Source of the DNA: Nemertoderma westbladi
Lineage: Eukaryota; Xenacoelomorpha; Nemertodermatida; Nemertodermatidae
Assembly (NCBI GenBank): GCA_032718475.1
Contig: JAUCBJ010004121.1
Span: forward strand, 1-42,492
Direction: 5' to 3'
DNA: 42,492 bases
Part shown: piece by piece, positions 29,328 to 38,164 of the stretch
Numbering within the stretch: position 1 is the stretch's first letter
Layout: the number at the start of each line of letters is the position of its first letter
Program-made: the position numbers and the translations under genes
Notes under the pieces: model-generated
What the model was told of the DNA's origin: nothing
The model's database searches: none
What the model saw: the letters and a program-made list of their open reading frames with translations, nothing else

Positions 29328-29851
29328 GTATATATACAGAGACAAAAGCAAACCCGAGAACATTTTATATATACAGAGACAAAAGCAAACCCGAGAACAT
29401 TTTATATATACAGAGACAAAAGCAACCCCGAGAACATTTTATATATACAGAGACAAAAGCAACCCCGAGCACAAGAACATTTTAGATATACAGAGACAAA
29501 AGCAACCCCGAGAACATTTTATATATACAGAGACAAAAGCAACCCCGAGAACATTTTATATATACAGAGACAAAAGCAACCCCGAGAACATTTTATATAT
29601 ACAGAGACAAAAGCAACCCCGAGAACATTTTATATATACAGAGACAAAAGCAACCCCGAGAACATTTTATATATACAGAGACAAAAGCAACCCCGAGAAC
29701 ATTTTATATATACAGAGACAAAAGCAACCCCGAGAACATTTATATATACAGAGACAAAAGCAACCCCGAGAACATTTTATATATACAGAGACAAAAGCAA
29801 ACCCGAGAACATTTTATATATACAGAGACAAAAGCAACCCTGAGAACATTT
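29328..29851. repeat. 37-bp minisatellite, about 14 units
   Basis: Unit built from TATATACAGAGACAAAAGCA and ACCCCGAGAACATTTTA. Copies vary between AACCCCGAG and AAACCCGAG; one unit near 29462-29490 is extended with an extra GCACAAG, and one near 29740 lacks a T. It ends 60 bp before the start codon of the ArfGAP gene. Confidence 0.96.
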
Positions 29852-29910
29852 TGTTTTTGCCAATTTCTATACCAAAAATAGTCTAAATCCCATGTACTGC
29901 AGTTAATTAA

Positions 29911-30042
29911 ATGGAAGACTATTTAGATCAGTATTATAGGAGAAATGGAATGAACCCAGAGAAAATAAGACATGCAGCAAATACGAGGTCTTATATTGGC
30001 AATCTGATAAAAACATCTAATCAACAATGTGCCGATTGCCCC
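29911..30042 (+). CDS. ADAP-like ArfGAP protein, coding exon 1
   Basis: First coding exon of a three-exon gene (29911-30042, 30230-30979, 34791-35144; about 411 residues, against about 374 for human ADAP1). ADAP proteins (centaurin-alpha) have an ArfGAP zinc finger followed by two PH domains, bind PIP3/IP4 and act on Arf6 at the plasma membrane. This exon gives the N-terminal helix and the first zinc pair, NQQCADC (Cys40, Cys43), comparable to the NARCADC start of ADAP. The donor CCC|GTAACC is phase 0. The frame stays open past it but loses all similarity, which supports splicing here. ATG chosen because the family starts about 20-40 residues before CADC. Confidence 0.68.
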
Positions 30043-30229
30043 GTAACCGGTGCAGCCTCCACAAGACAAGACCCACTTCTAACACTGGTGCTTAGATCCT
30101 GGCTTTTCTTTTATATACATTATATTATATTATATATTATTATTATATTATATATATTATATTTCTTTTATATATTATAATTTTTTGTACAAAATGGAAT
30201 AATTTTAACTGGAAAAGTCACGATCTAAG
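30043..30229 (+). other. intron 1 of the ADAP-like gene (187 nt)
   Basis: Begins GTAACC, is very AT-rich with T tracts, and ends CTAAG. A second possible acceptor lies 6 nt downstream (CCAAG at 30231-30235). The two choices give 17 or 15 residues between the zinc pairs, against the family's 16, so the exact junction is open. Confidence 0.55.
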
Positions 30230-30979
30230 CCCAAGTCACTACTATCGAGTTATTCTGATAAATTTGGTGTGTTTTTTTGCAATAAATGCTCTAAGGACCA
30301 CCAAAAACATGAAGGTGGAATTGTGAGAAAGCTGAATTCAGAGCATGGACGGTTCAACTGGAGCCTTGATAAATGCGAAGAGATGCGAGAAATCATTTCC
30401 AATTCCAAAGCAATTGAACAAAATAAGTTTCTGGAACAGTATTTACCGGTGTACTATCCCAGACCTAGAAACATACCCATTGACGTTCCGTTCGTAAGAA
30501 ATCAGTGGTTCTTTGACAAATATGAAAAGAGACGATTCTCTAGAAAGGAAAGCGCCTTTCAATTCTTTGAAAAGTACCGATATTCCAAATTGCCGCTTGC
30601 ATTGAAAAGCGACTTAATGGTCATTAGAGACAAATACATTTTATTATCTAAGTTTTCTGAGAAGCCGCCGACAACCTTTCGTCTCACCTATCGCTACCAT
30701 ATATCTAGAATATTAAACTTCCTCAGAAATAAACCTTTCCTTCGATTGGTGTTTACAGATAGGTTTCCTTTTGAAACCAACCATACAGGTCTGGTTATAT
30801 TTTCTGGATCCAAAGCAAACGAAAATATATATAAAAATGATAGGATATATTTGTGTCCAGAACATTCCAACGAAGCTATGGAATTATATTTGGGAATAAA
30901 AATGCAACAGCGAGAAAGTATCCTTAATTACAATATGGAAAATGTAACATCGCGAAAACATTCACTTATCGGAGAAGAG
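30230..30979 (+). CDS. ADAP-like ArfGAP protein, coding exon 2 (ArfGAP core and PH1)
   Basis: Completes the zinc finger with FGVFFCNKCSKDHQKH (second Cys pair, Cys61 and Cys64, if the first acceptor is used), then a helical part with NSKAIEQNKFLEQYLP, PRP and FFDKYEKRRF. This matches the GND-x-A-x-x-x-x-E-x-x-LP...RP...IRAKYE-x-x-x-F pattern of ArfGAPs, most closely ADAP. A divergent PH domain follows (about residues 150-275 of the whole protein), ending in IYLCPEHSNEAMELYLGIK. The usual CSGIHR of ArfGAPs, whose arginine is needed for catalysis, is CSKDHQ here, so GAP activity is doubtful. The donor GAG|GTATGT ends the exon in phase 0. Identification is by family pattern; overall similarity is low. 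Confidence 0.7.
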
Positions 30980-31076
30980 GTATGTAGGCCTATGTAGTGG
31001 CTGTACTGGTACTACAGTAGGTCCATCGAGTATTTATTTTATTATTTTTTTTACTGAACCTAAATAAATATATGAT

Positions 31077-31493
31077 GGGCCTGAGCGGCCAGTTTTGTAA
31101 TCTTTTTTTTTGTTTCCCCGCCTTTTGCAAACTCGTTCGAACGACTTTACAAAACTCGGGGAAACAAATCTAATTGGCTGGAGTTGTTTCTATATCAACG
31201 GATATTCATTGACTCGATTGAAATTTGTTTCCATAATTTAGCTTATCAGATAGGAGACATGAGCAACTATTATATTTTGGAAATCAATTAGATTTGTTTC
31301 CCCGAGTTTTGTAAAGTCATTCGAACGAGTTTGCAAAAGGCGGGGAAACAAACTTGATTGGATGTTTGTTGTAATACTGTAGGAACCACTCCAGTCAATT
31401 AGATTTGTTTTCCCGGGTTTTGTAAAGTCGTTCGAACGAGTTTGCAAAAGTCGGGAGGACAAAAAAAGATTACAAAACTGGCCGCTCAGGGCC
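31077..31493. mobile_element. foldback MITE, about 417 bp
   Basis: Ends are inverted: GGGCCTGAGCGGCCAGTTTT on the left, the reverse complement of AAAACTGGCCGCTCAGGGCC on the right, followed by TGTAATC. The interior holds three copies, in alternating orientation, of a block with GTTTCCCCG and CTCGTTCGAACGACTTTACA. No coding capacity. The target duplication is not clear. Confidence 0.78.
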
Positions 31494-31665
31494 AACATAT
31501 AAACCACTACTAGTAAACACTACGATAAACAGGCTCTCTTTATGATACATAATAATATTATTATGTAATTATATGTCAACTAATGGCGGGATATCGAGTC
31601 AATAATAGTCGATAGACAAATATGTAGGAAAAAACACAAGGGATAGGCCCTACCCTCGGGTAGCA

Positions 31666-31725
31666 GCTATCGAAAGAGGAGCCTTCGGGTCGCCTCCGGC
31701 CTTGACCGACTGTTTGCTATATTTG
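31666..31725 (+). mobile_element. SINE tail fragment
   Basis: AGCTATCGAAAGAGGAGCCT and, after a few bases, GACCGACTGTTTGCT match the body end of the tRNA-headed SINE at 10005-10213 (minus) at most positions. The tRNA head is absent. Confidence 0.6.
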
Positions 31726-31879
31726 AAAGGTCGATACAGTTTAGTATAGTAAGTATACTACAGTATAAACCTACAACTACTACTACTGTAGGTCGATAGT
31801 GTATAGTATAGTACTGTACTAGGCCTACTATTAATAGGTGGATACTACAGTACTACTATAATTGGCCTGCTGCATTAAA

Positions 31880-33215
31880 AACTGCACATTGAGATGCTAT
31901 GCTGGCTTACAAAATTATTTTGCCACCACCATGCAATCCACAATTGGCAAGCCCAATACATCGTGCATTAAGAATGCTGTGCCGGCTCATCAACAAAGTT
32001 GCACCGCTACAAATCCCTATCCCCCATGACTTTCGCGAGATTATCCGCATCTTCAAGGCCAGTGTCCTTTAAGATGCGTCTCATGAAAGACATGGGCTGT
32101 CCACCATGCTTATTCACTCCATGAGGCTGCCAAAGTACAAGATTGTTGGGATTGTGCATAGGCTGGTCCTCATGGCGAAAACAATTCCCTGCAAAGCGGA
32201 GGCGGCTTTGTTCAGTCTAGTGTCAAGCATTGTACTTGACACAGTTAACCCGGCGTAGAATTCTTGTGAATGTGCCATCCAGAGATTTTGTGTCTTCAGC
32301 AGTTAGAGCTATAGAGGAGTATTGGAACTACTGCTGCTCTAAATAATCGGACCTTAAGTTTCCGATGAATTCTGTTTGACTTCCAAATCCTTGAAAGCCC
32401 ATTCAAATTTTATGTATTTTATTTTTTTATTTAGTTCAGTTTATTTATTGCACAAATTCATATCAACGAATCAACCCATATTAAAACTATAGCACATTAA
32501 TGTTAAAATAGTAAAATAGTTTAATTAAGTTGCCGTTTTTTAAATAAAAAAATTTGAGTTTCTTTATTAAAAATAGAGCCACTCAAAGCTACTCAAAGCT
32601 GCCCATGCCTTTCCTTATCTTTAGGATCCCTGATGCGATTTAATAGAATTCTATTGTATAGCTTTGCAGCAATCGAGATCAATGAGATTCCCCGAAAAGA
32701 ACCATAGAGTGTTAGGTTGCCCTTCTTGGGAACTGGCACCAACTTATTTGTTTTCATTTCTTGTGGGACTCTTGTTGTTCGGTACATGTCTACTATGATG
32801 GGATAGATGAGCTTTAAACACTCAGGTAATTTAAAGACCTCAGGGGGAACACCATCTACTCCACTGGCATGATTCGTCTTAATGCTCTTTGCAGCAGCCT
32901 TCACTTCTGCAAAGGAGATATCACCAATGGGAATATCTGGGAGTACAGACTCAGACACTTTTACTTCTATAAAGTTATCAGGCAATACCCTGTCGTTATT
33001 GAGGAGCTTTTCAAAGTGAACCTTCCAACCATATGGAGGCGATCGGCTGGTGATTCTGCCTTAACCTTGGTGGTTGGTAGGCTTTTCCGCCCAGTAAGCA
33101 AGTTGATTGATTTCCATGCCTGGGATGATTGCCTGCTGTCGTCAGCATCATTGATGGCATCAACCTGTTGATGCAGCCTTAACTGCATTCTTGGCCGCTG
33201 TAGTATGTTTGTGTC
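31880..33215 (-). pseudogene. LINE D, RTE-like copy with internal deletions and an insertion
   Basis: Minus strand, same family as LINE C. 33215-32593 encodes the linker and RT fingers (ASGVDGVPPEVFK, LVPVPKKGN, FRGISLISIAAKLYNRIL). The sequence then jumps from RIRDP directly to the later KDKERHGQL segment, skipping motifs A to C. About 190 bp of unrelated AT-rich DNA (32405-32590) intervenes before the 3' end (32400-31940), which encodes the C-terminal HGVNKHGGQP region and PAQHS. It lies antisense within intron 2 of the ADAP-like gene. Confidence 0.78.
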
Positions 33216-33345
33216 GGGACTCTTTCTGCGACTTATAGAAAGGTCATTTCGGCTCAGGTGGATACAGTATACTGTACTGTACTACTGTACAACTAATAAT
33301 AGGTGGTAATCCTTTCTATTGTGTCTTCGTGGGCCGCGCTCATCA

Positions 33346-33545
33346 AGCAGACGCCCGGTTCACCACGATATTGTGAAGACCAGACGCCCGGTTCACCACG
33401 ATATTGTGGAGACCAGACCCCTGGTTCACCACGATATTGTGGAGACCAGACGCCCGGTTCACCACGATATTGTGGAGACCAGACGCCCGGTCCACGACGA
33501 TATTGTGAAGACCAGACCCCTGGTTCACCACGATATTGTGGGGAC
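33346..33545. repeat. 33-bp minisatellite, 6 units
   Basis: Unit CGCCCGGTTCACCACGATAT plus TGTGGAGACCAGA. Six units with a few point changes (CCCCTGG for CGCCCGG; GTCCACGACG in the fifth). 33 is a multiple of three, so frames stay open on both strands; coding is not likely inside an intron. Confidence 0.93.
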
Positions 33546-33869
33546 ATCCATCATGCTATCAGATGCTGACACCGCAACCGCAACTTCGGTTCAATCTTAA
33601 ACAGACAGATTGACCACGTTGATCGTAAACAGACAGAGCCAGTAGGCCTAACTGTACAAACTGCAGTATTGTTGCTTGGTAACGGGGTGGTGACGGATGT
33701 TAGTTGCTAAGAGCTTAATGTTGCATATAAATTATATTATTATTATTATTATAGTGAAATAAATCCACAAAAAAAATATAATAGGTTGATACAGTATAGT
33801 ACATACACTACTATACTACTATACACTACTACATTCTATAGTACTATGTGGATACCCGTAGTACTGTAA

Positions 33870-34524
33870 TGTTTGTTCCCGTTACTAAGGAAACTTACTG
33901 TTTGTTCCCGTTACTAAGGGCGCTTAATGTTTGTTCCCGTTACTAAGGACGCTTACTGTTTGTTCTTGTTACTAAGGACGCTTACTGTTTCTTCCCGTTA
34001 CTAAGGACGTTTACTGTTTGCTCCCGTTACTAAGGACGCTTACTGTTTGTTCCCGTTACTAAGGACGCTTACTGTTTGTTCTTGTTACTAAGGACGCTTA
34101 CTGTTTGTTCCCGTTACTAAGGATGCTTACTGTTTGCTCCCGTTACTAGGACGCTTACTGTTTGTTCCCGTTACTAAGGACGCTTCCTGTTCGTTCCCGT
34201 TACTAAGGACGTTTACTGTTTGCTCCCGTTACTAAGGACGCTTACTGTTTGTTCCCGTTACTAAGGACGCTTACTGTTTGCTCCCGTTACTAGGACGCTT
34301 GCTGTTTGTTCCCGTTACTAAGGACGCTTACTGTTCGTTCCCGTTACTAAGGACGTTTACTGTTTGCTCCCGTTACTAAGGACGCTTACTGTTTGCTCCC
34401 GTTACTAAGGACGCTTACTGTTTGTTCCCGTTACTAAGGACGCTTACTGTTTGTTCCCGTTACTAAGGACCCTACTGTTTGTTCTTGTTACTAAGTACGG
34501 TTATTGTTTGTTCACTTTACTAAC
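33870..34524. repeat. 29-bp minisatellite, about 22 units
   Basis: Unit TGTTTGTTCCCGTTACTAAG plus GACGCTTAC. Variants: TTCTTG, TGCTCCCG, TACTAGGACG (one base shorter). The order of variants recurs, suggesting block duplication within the array. Confidence 0.95.
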
Positions 34525-34572
34525 TCATTTAATCATAATTATTTATTGCATGATAAATAATGTATGACATTA

Positions 34573-34734
34573 TTTTCACTATAGATAGGGGCCTACTCGA
34601 TATATTTATTTACCGAGCGTAGCGAGGTTAATAAAGAATCGAGAGCATAGTGAAAATATGTTACATGTTATTTTCTCGACCCTTTATTAGCCTCGCCGAT
34701 GCTTAGTAAATAAAATACCTCGAGAATAGTGAAA
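34573..34734. mobile_element. small foldback element just before exon 3
   Basis: TTTTCACTAT at the left end and ATAGTGAAA at the right, with internal inverted pairs ATTTATTTAC/GTAAATAAA, GCGAGG/CCTCGC and TAATAAAG/CTTTATTA. It contains GAGCGTAGCGAGG, the same short motif scattered in 21605-21995. The right end is 57 bp from the exon 3 acceptor. Confidence 0.65.
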
Positions 34735-34790
34735 CAAAGTTCTACTTTTTTCCCATGTAATACAATAAACATATTTTTATATTATTCGAG

Positions 34791-35144
34791 GTGGATCGCG
34801 GTTTTAGTTTCGCTCATGAAGGAGAGATGTTCGATTGCCGATCGAAGAATAAAAAGTCTCAGAAGTTCTGGTACGAATTGGATTTGTACGGCGACCACCC
34901 ACCAGTGTTGATGGTTCTGCCACACCGATTCGCATTGAAACCTACTTATGTTTATTATCTTCGTCAGGCGATTAATATGGTAAAACTTGATACAAGTAAC
35001 TACCAACATCGACACGGGTTAGGCATACATATAACTTATGTTGGTGGTTTAAATTTATATCTTCGAGTTTATTTCGAATCTTCGATGGTTCGAGATAAAT
35101 GTGAATACGCGTGGCAAGAATACAGATTAGACAGACAAAGTTAA
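34791..35144 (+). CDS. ADAP-like ArfGAP protein, coding exon 3 (PH2 and stop)
   Basis: The exon opens directly after a TTCGAG acceptor in phase 0, matching the phase 0 donor of exon 2. It encodes 117 residues that fit a second PH domain: HEGEMFDCRSKNKKSQKFWY corresponds to the beta1-beta2 pattern EG-x-M-x-K-[x]n-FRKRWF of ADAP PH2. HGLGIHITYV and a C-terminal amphipathic helix ending EYAWQEYR correspond to the last strands and the helix with its conserved Trp. The stop is followed within 14 nt by AATAAA. Domain order ArfGAP-PH-PH is diagnostic for ADAP, although each domain is divergent. Confidence 0.66.
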   Translation: MDRGFSFAHEGEMFDCRSKNKKSQKFWYELDLYGDHPPVLMVLPHRFALKPTYVYYLRQAINMVKLDTSNYQHRHGLGIHITYVGGLNLYLRVYFESSMVRDKCEYAWQEYRLDRQS

Positions 35145-35157
35145 TGAAATCTTTCGA

Positions 35158-35163
35158 AATAAA
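35158..35163 (+). terminator. polyadenylation signal of the ADAP-like gene
   Basis: AATAAA begins 14 nt after the stop codon, giving a very short 3' UTR. The convergent ARM-TIR-SAM gene ends about 300 bp away. Confidence 0.5.
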
Positions 35164-35360
35164 AGAGGTGCAACTAAGAACTAATTGTTTGGCTAATGAA
35201 TTATGTGCTACTGATTTATATAATACTTCACCTTCGCTCGTAAAATAAACAAACTCACTCTGAGTAAAAAACGGCAATATATTTTTACAAATAATAAATA
35301 TTTATTTATTTATTATTTTTAGACCAACGTCAACATTAGTTCCTCTGGAAACTCAGTTAG

Positions 35361-35366
35361 TTTATT
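35361..35366 (-). terminator. candidate polyadenylation signal of the ARM-TIR-SAM gene
   Basis: TTTATT on the plus strand (AATAAA on the minus strand) about 105 bp past the stop. Further TTTATTTATT copies near 35297-35318 are alternatives. Confidence 0.4.
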
Positions 35367-35470
35367 AAGCTCTGTTTGCAGTAGGGTAAGGAATAATCGA
35401 ACCAAAAATAATTAATTAACCTCAAAACCAGTATACAGACGAACAACTCCCAGAATATGTTATTGTATCA

Positions 35471-38164
35471 TTAAGAATCTTTTAACAAGTTCAAGGCGCT
35501 GCATAATTTTAATGTGTTTGGCAAATCTAATTTAATTTCTTCTCTAACACACTTATAGAAATACTCCGGAGCAGAATTATACATCCTTTTGAGTTCCAGA
35601 AGCATAACTCCATTATAGGCACTCATTGATCCAGTAAGGGAATCCAATTGGTTGCTTCCCACCCAGTTATGTACGTCGTCCTGACTCCATAGTGCAACAT
35701 TATCAACCCTGTTGTTGTCTGGCTCATCATAGGCTAACTGTTTGATATGGGTGTCCGTCGGTAATGCACGCAGACTGACGGACTGTACAGGTGGGGAGTC
35801 TATCTCAGGACCCGGTTTAAGATGACCTCGTATTGCTTTGATCAAACTCTCTAACAACAAGGAGTTATTCAATTCCTTGACACTCGTTATTGGGTAATAT
35901 TTATATGTTCCAACTAGCGCACCGAGCCATCCAGATGCCTGATAATTATCCTCAACTAATATCGGAAGTATCGGTTTTCTCAACTTATAGGCGTATTTCG
36001 CCTCGGTGCGACAAAATAAACTCTCCTTATATTTATGAGAAATAGCTATTAAAACAGCTTGAGATGTTTCTACAGCAACAGCCATGGAATCTAGAATGTC
36101 CGCTTCCATTTTATCAACGTCCATCCAGACGTTTATTCCAGCCGCCTCAAGTTTCCGTTTGATCCCCAACATAATAAGTTGACAATCCCATTGATACGAA
36201 ATCATAACATCTGGTTCACCGTGACTGTCATCCTTTGAAGGTAATTCAACTTTACGTTTCTGTTTGGGTTTCGCTTTTTTAGTTTTCAGTTTTTCGTTTA
36301 GTTTAGTAGTAATGTCGGATTTTCGAGATACTTGTTTTCTTTCCATCGGTAGTTGATCCATCGAAACTGTCAGTTCATTCTCGTCGAATGTTTCCTGTCG
36401 AGAAAGTGATGGCGCTGGAGGTATTGATGGATATGGTTGGGGTGCTTCTTCTACACATCCTGGTGGCGGTGGTCCTCCAAAGCCAGCCGATTGCATTGGC
36501 GGTGATGGAGGTAATTGCTGAAAATATCCTGGTATTGGTGGTGGCGTTGGAGGTTTTACCTTAATGTCTGACGAAGTTTTTTTCATCGAAACACTGATTC
36601 CATCATCATTTTTGCTCTCTAGTAATGATAATCGGTTATCCTCTTCTGGCATCTTTTCAATTCTGGTATCATCGTCAGATTTACTCACATCCTCAACAGT
36701 ACTTTCTCTAGCTTTCAACGCTGTCTCTATTTCACCAGCATAGTCTTCTTGGATTGAAATAGCGTCTTTACTGAATAGCTCCCAGAGAGTGCCATCGATT
36801 CCAAGATGAGTGGCTTTGTCATCGGATTCCATGCGAAGTATAAACAATGAGGTCAACAGGTCGGGTTCCTCGATTATTTTAGTGCAGTTTGATTCGGCAA
36901 AGGAAAGGGCCCACAGTCCCTGGACAGCAACTCGTTGTTCCTCCACGTTGCAGTCGGACTGTAGCATCTGTACGTAGCACTCCAGTCCATCGTGTTCCAC
37001 AATAGTCCGTTTATTGTCATCGTTTGCGGATATTCGAAGGAGTCCTTCCATGAGTTCGTGAGCCGAGAATCCATAAGTCTGCGCGACATGGTCTCGTCTC
37101 TTCAGCGCGCTTCTCATTAGGTTCAGTAAGAATATTATATTAGTGGAGGTTGCTGTCATTAGGTTGTACTCCTCTTCGTCCAATATATAACATAGTGTTA
37201 GTAGCGCCTTCGTTTTGACAATAAGGAAACGAGACTCTGTGAATTTTAAAAGAATTTCAACTGCGTTTAACTCTCTAAAAAGTTTGTCAACATCATTACA
37301 GTTGCGTATGAGATTATGTAAGCACCCCATCAATCCCTTGACTAAGTAGCGCTTATCGCCATCTTTTAAGAAGTCAACCTGCAATCGTGGATGAGATAAT
37401 TCCCTAAATAAAATCTTCACTAATTCTCCTTCCTCATAGGCGCCTACAGCGATGCAAAGAGCCACAGTTCGATCGGTAAAGTTCCATAATATTTGGATGA
37501 CCTTTTTTATAACTTTGTGATTTATTTCGTCTCTACATTCTTCGAAATTATTATACATAAAAGATGTGTCGATGAGGTTAAATATCTGTATACAGATCGG
37601 GACAAACCCTTCATCGGCGAGAAACCCCCCGATCTCAATGACATCTCGAAATGCTTGATCATGGTAATTCACATCCCGTTCATTCATTGACCCCTTAAAG
37701 TCTTTAGGGAATAACTTTCTAGCTTTTTTATATGAATTGTATAAATTGTTGAGTATTTGAATAAAAACACTATCCGTAACATCAATTTGCATTGAGTTAA
37801 GTTGTTTGAAGTCATCTTTAATATCAGCTTTGAGTTCTTCGATTGTCCATATATGGTCAGGTTTAATTCTCGGCCCAACTCTGTTAAGGTTACTAGTGGA
37901 TGTCGCGGTGTCTTTAATGTCATTCTTCAGGTTATCACCAACAAAGTCTTCATAAACTTTTTCCTTCTCATCTGGGGGAAATTTCCCGGGCGGTAAAGGA
38001 GGTGGTTCAGGGATGCGATTGGCTAATGTACTAGAGTTATTATCACCACTATAGCTATTCTGAATAGTTGTGTTGCTTTCACGTATTGGGCTGGCTTTTA
38101 GTAGTTTGTCTTGGGTTTGGGAATCAAAGGTCACGATATTTTTACGACTGGCAACGCAACCCAT
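35471..38164 (-). CDS. armadillo-TIR-SAM protein with N-myristoylation signal
   Basis: Single-exon gene, 897 residues from the chosen start. An ATG 30 nt upstream is in frame, but the start at 38164 has an AAC ATG G context and gives MGCVASRKN, a strong N-myristoylation/palmitoylation signal. Domains (numbering from this start): Pro-rich stretch 50-65; helical armadillo-type repeats about 125-470 (e.g. AVQGLWALSFAESNCTKII); Pro-rich and charged linker 480-645; TIR domain about 652-785, with PDVMISYQWD (box 1), GINVWMDVD, and FCRTEAKYAYKLRKPILPI, where Glu721 aligns with the catalytic glutamate of NAD-cleaving TIRs such as SARM1 Glu642; SAM-like domain about 825-890 (LWSQDDVHNWVGSNQL). SARM1 is ARM-SAM-SAM-TIR, so domain order differs and a direct orthologue is not claimed. 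A membrane-tethered NAD hydrolase or TIR adaptor is inferred. Confidence 0.82.
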   Translation of the reverse strand: MGCVASRKNIVTFDSQTQDKLLKASPIRESNTTIQNSYSGDNNSSTLANRIPEPPPLPPGKFPPDEKEKVYEDFVGDNLKNDIKDTATSTSNLNRVGPRIKPDHIWTIEELKADIKDDFKQLNSMQIDVTDSVFIQILNNLYNSYKKARKLFPKDFKGSMNERDVNYHDQAFRDVIEIGGFLADEGFVPICIQIFNLIDTSFMYNNFEECRDEINHKVIKKVIQILWNFTDRTVALCIAVGAYEEGELVKILFRELSHPRLQVDFLKDGDKRYLVKGLMGCLHNLIRNCNDVDKLFRELNAVEILLKFTESRFLIVKTKALLTLCYILDEEEYNLMTATSTNIIFLLNLMRSALKRRDHVAQTYGFSAHELMEGLLRISANDDNKRTIVEHDGLECYVQMLQSDCNVEEQRVAVQGLWALSFAESNCTKIIEEPDLLTSLFILRMESDDKATHLGIDGTLWELFSKDAISIQEDYAGEIETALKARESTVEDVSKSDDDTRIEKMPEEDNRLSLLESKNDDGISVSMKKTSSDIKVKPPTPPPIPGYFQQLPPSPPMQSAGFGGPPPPGCVEEAPQPYPSIPPAPSLSRQETFDENELTVSMDQLPMERKQVSRKSDITTKLNEKLKTKKAKPKQKRKVELPSKDDSHGEPDVMISYQWDCQLIMLGIKRKLEAAGINVWMDVDKMEADILDSMAVAVETSQAVLIAISHKYKESLFCRTEAKYAYKLRKPILPILVEDNYQASGWLGALVGTYKYYPITSVKELNNSLLLESLIKAIRGHLKPGPEIDSPPVQSVSLRALPTDTHIKQLAYDEPDNNRVDNVALWSQDDVHNWVGSNQLDSLTGSMSAYNGVMLLELKRMYNSAPEYFYKCVREEIKLDLPNTLKLCSALNLLKDS

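Larger units (their letters stand above)
30980..34790 (+). other. intron 2 of the ADAP-like gene (3.8 kb, packed with repeats)
   Basis: Starts GTATGT and ends TATTATTCGAG. Both borders are phase 0. It contains a foldback MITE, a SINE tail, an RTE-like LINE copy, two minisatellites and a second MITE, listed separately. The remainder (31496-31660, 33216-33345, 33546-33869) is simple AT-rich DNA with many GTAC and TAGGCC palindromes and an ATT microsatellite near 33732. Confidence 0.7.

Noticed and set aside
29328-29851. CRISPR array (37-bp repeats, also 33-, 29- and 28-bp arrays)
   Set aside because: Units are contiguous with no unique spacers, there are no cas genes, and the DNA is eukaryotic.
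33293-33600. Frames on both strands over the 33-bp array
   Set aside because: Repeat-driven, inside an intron, no start context or domain.
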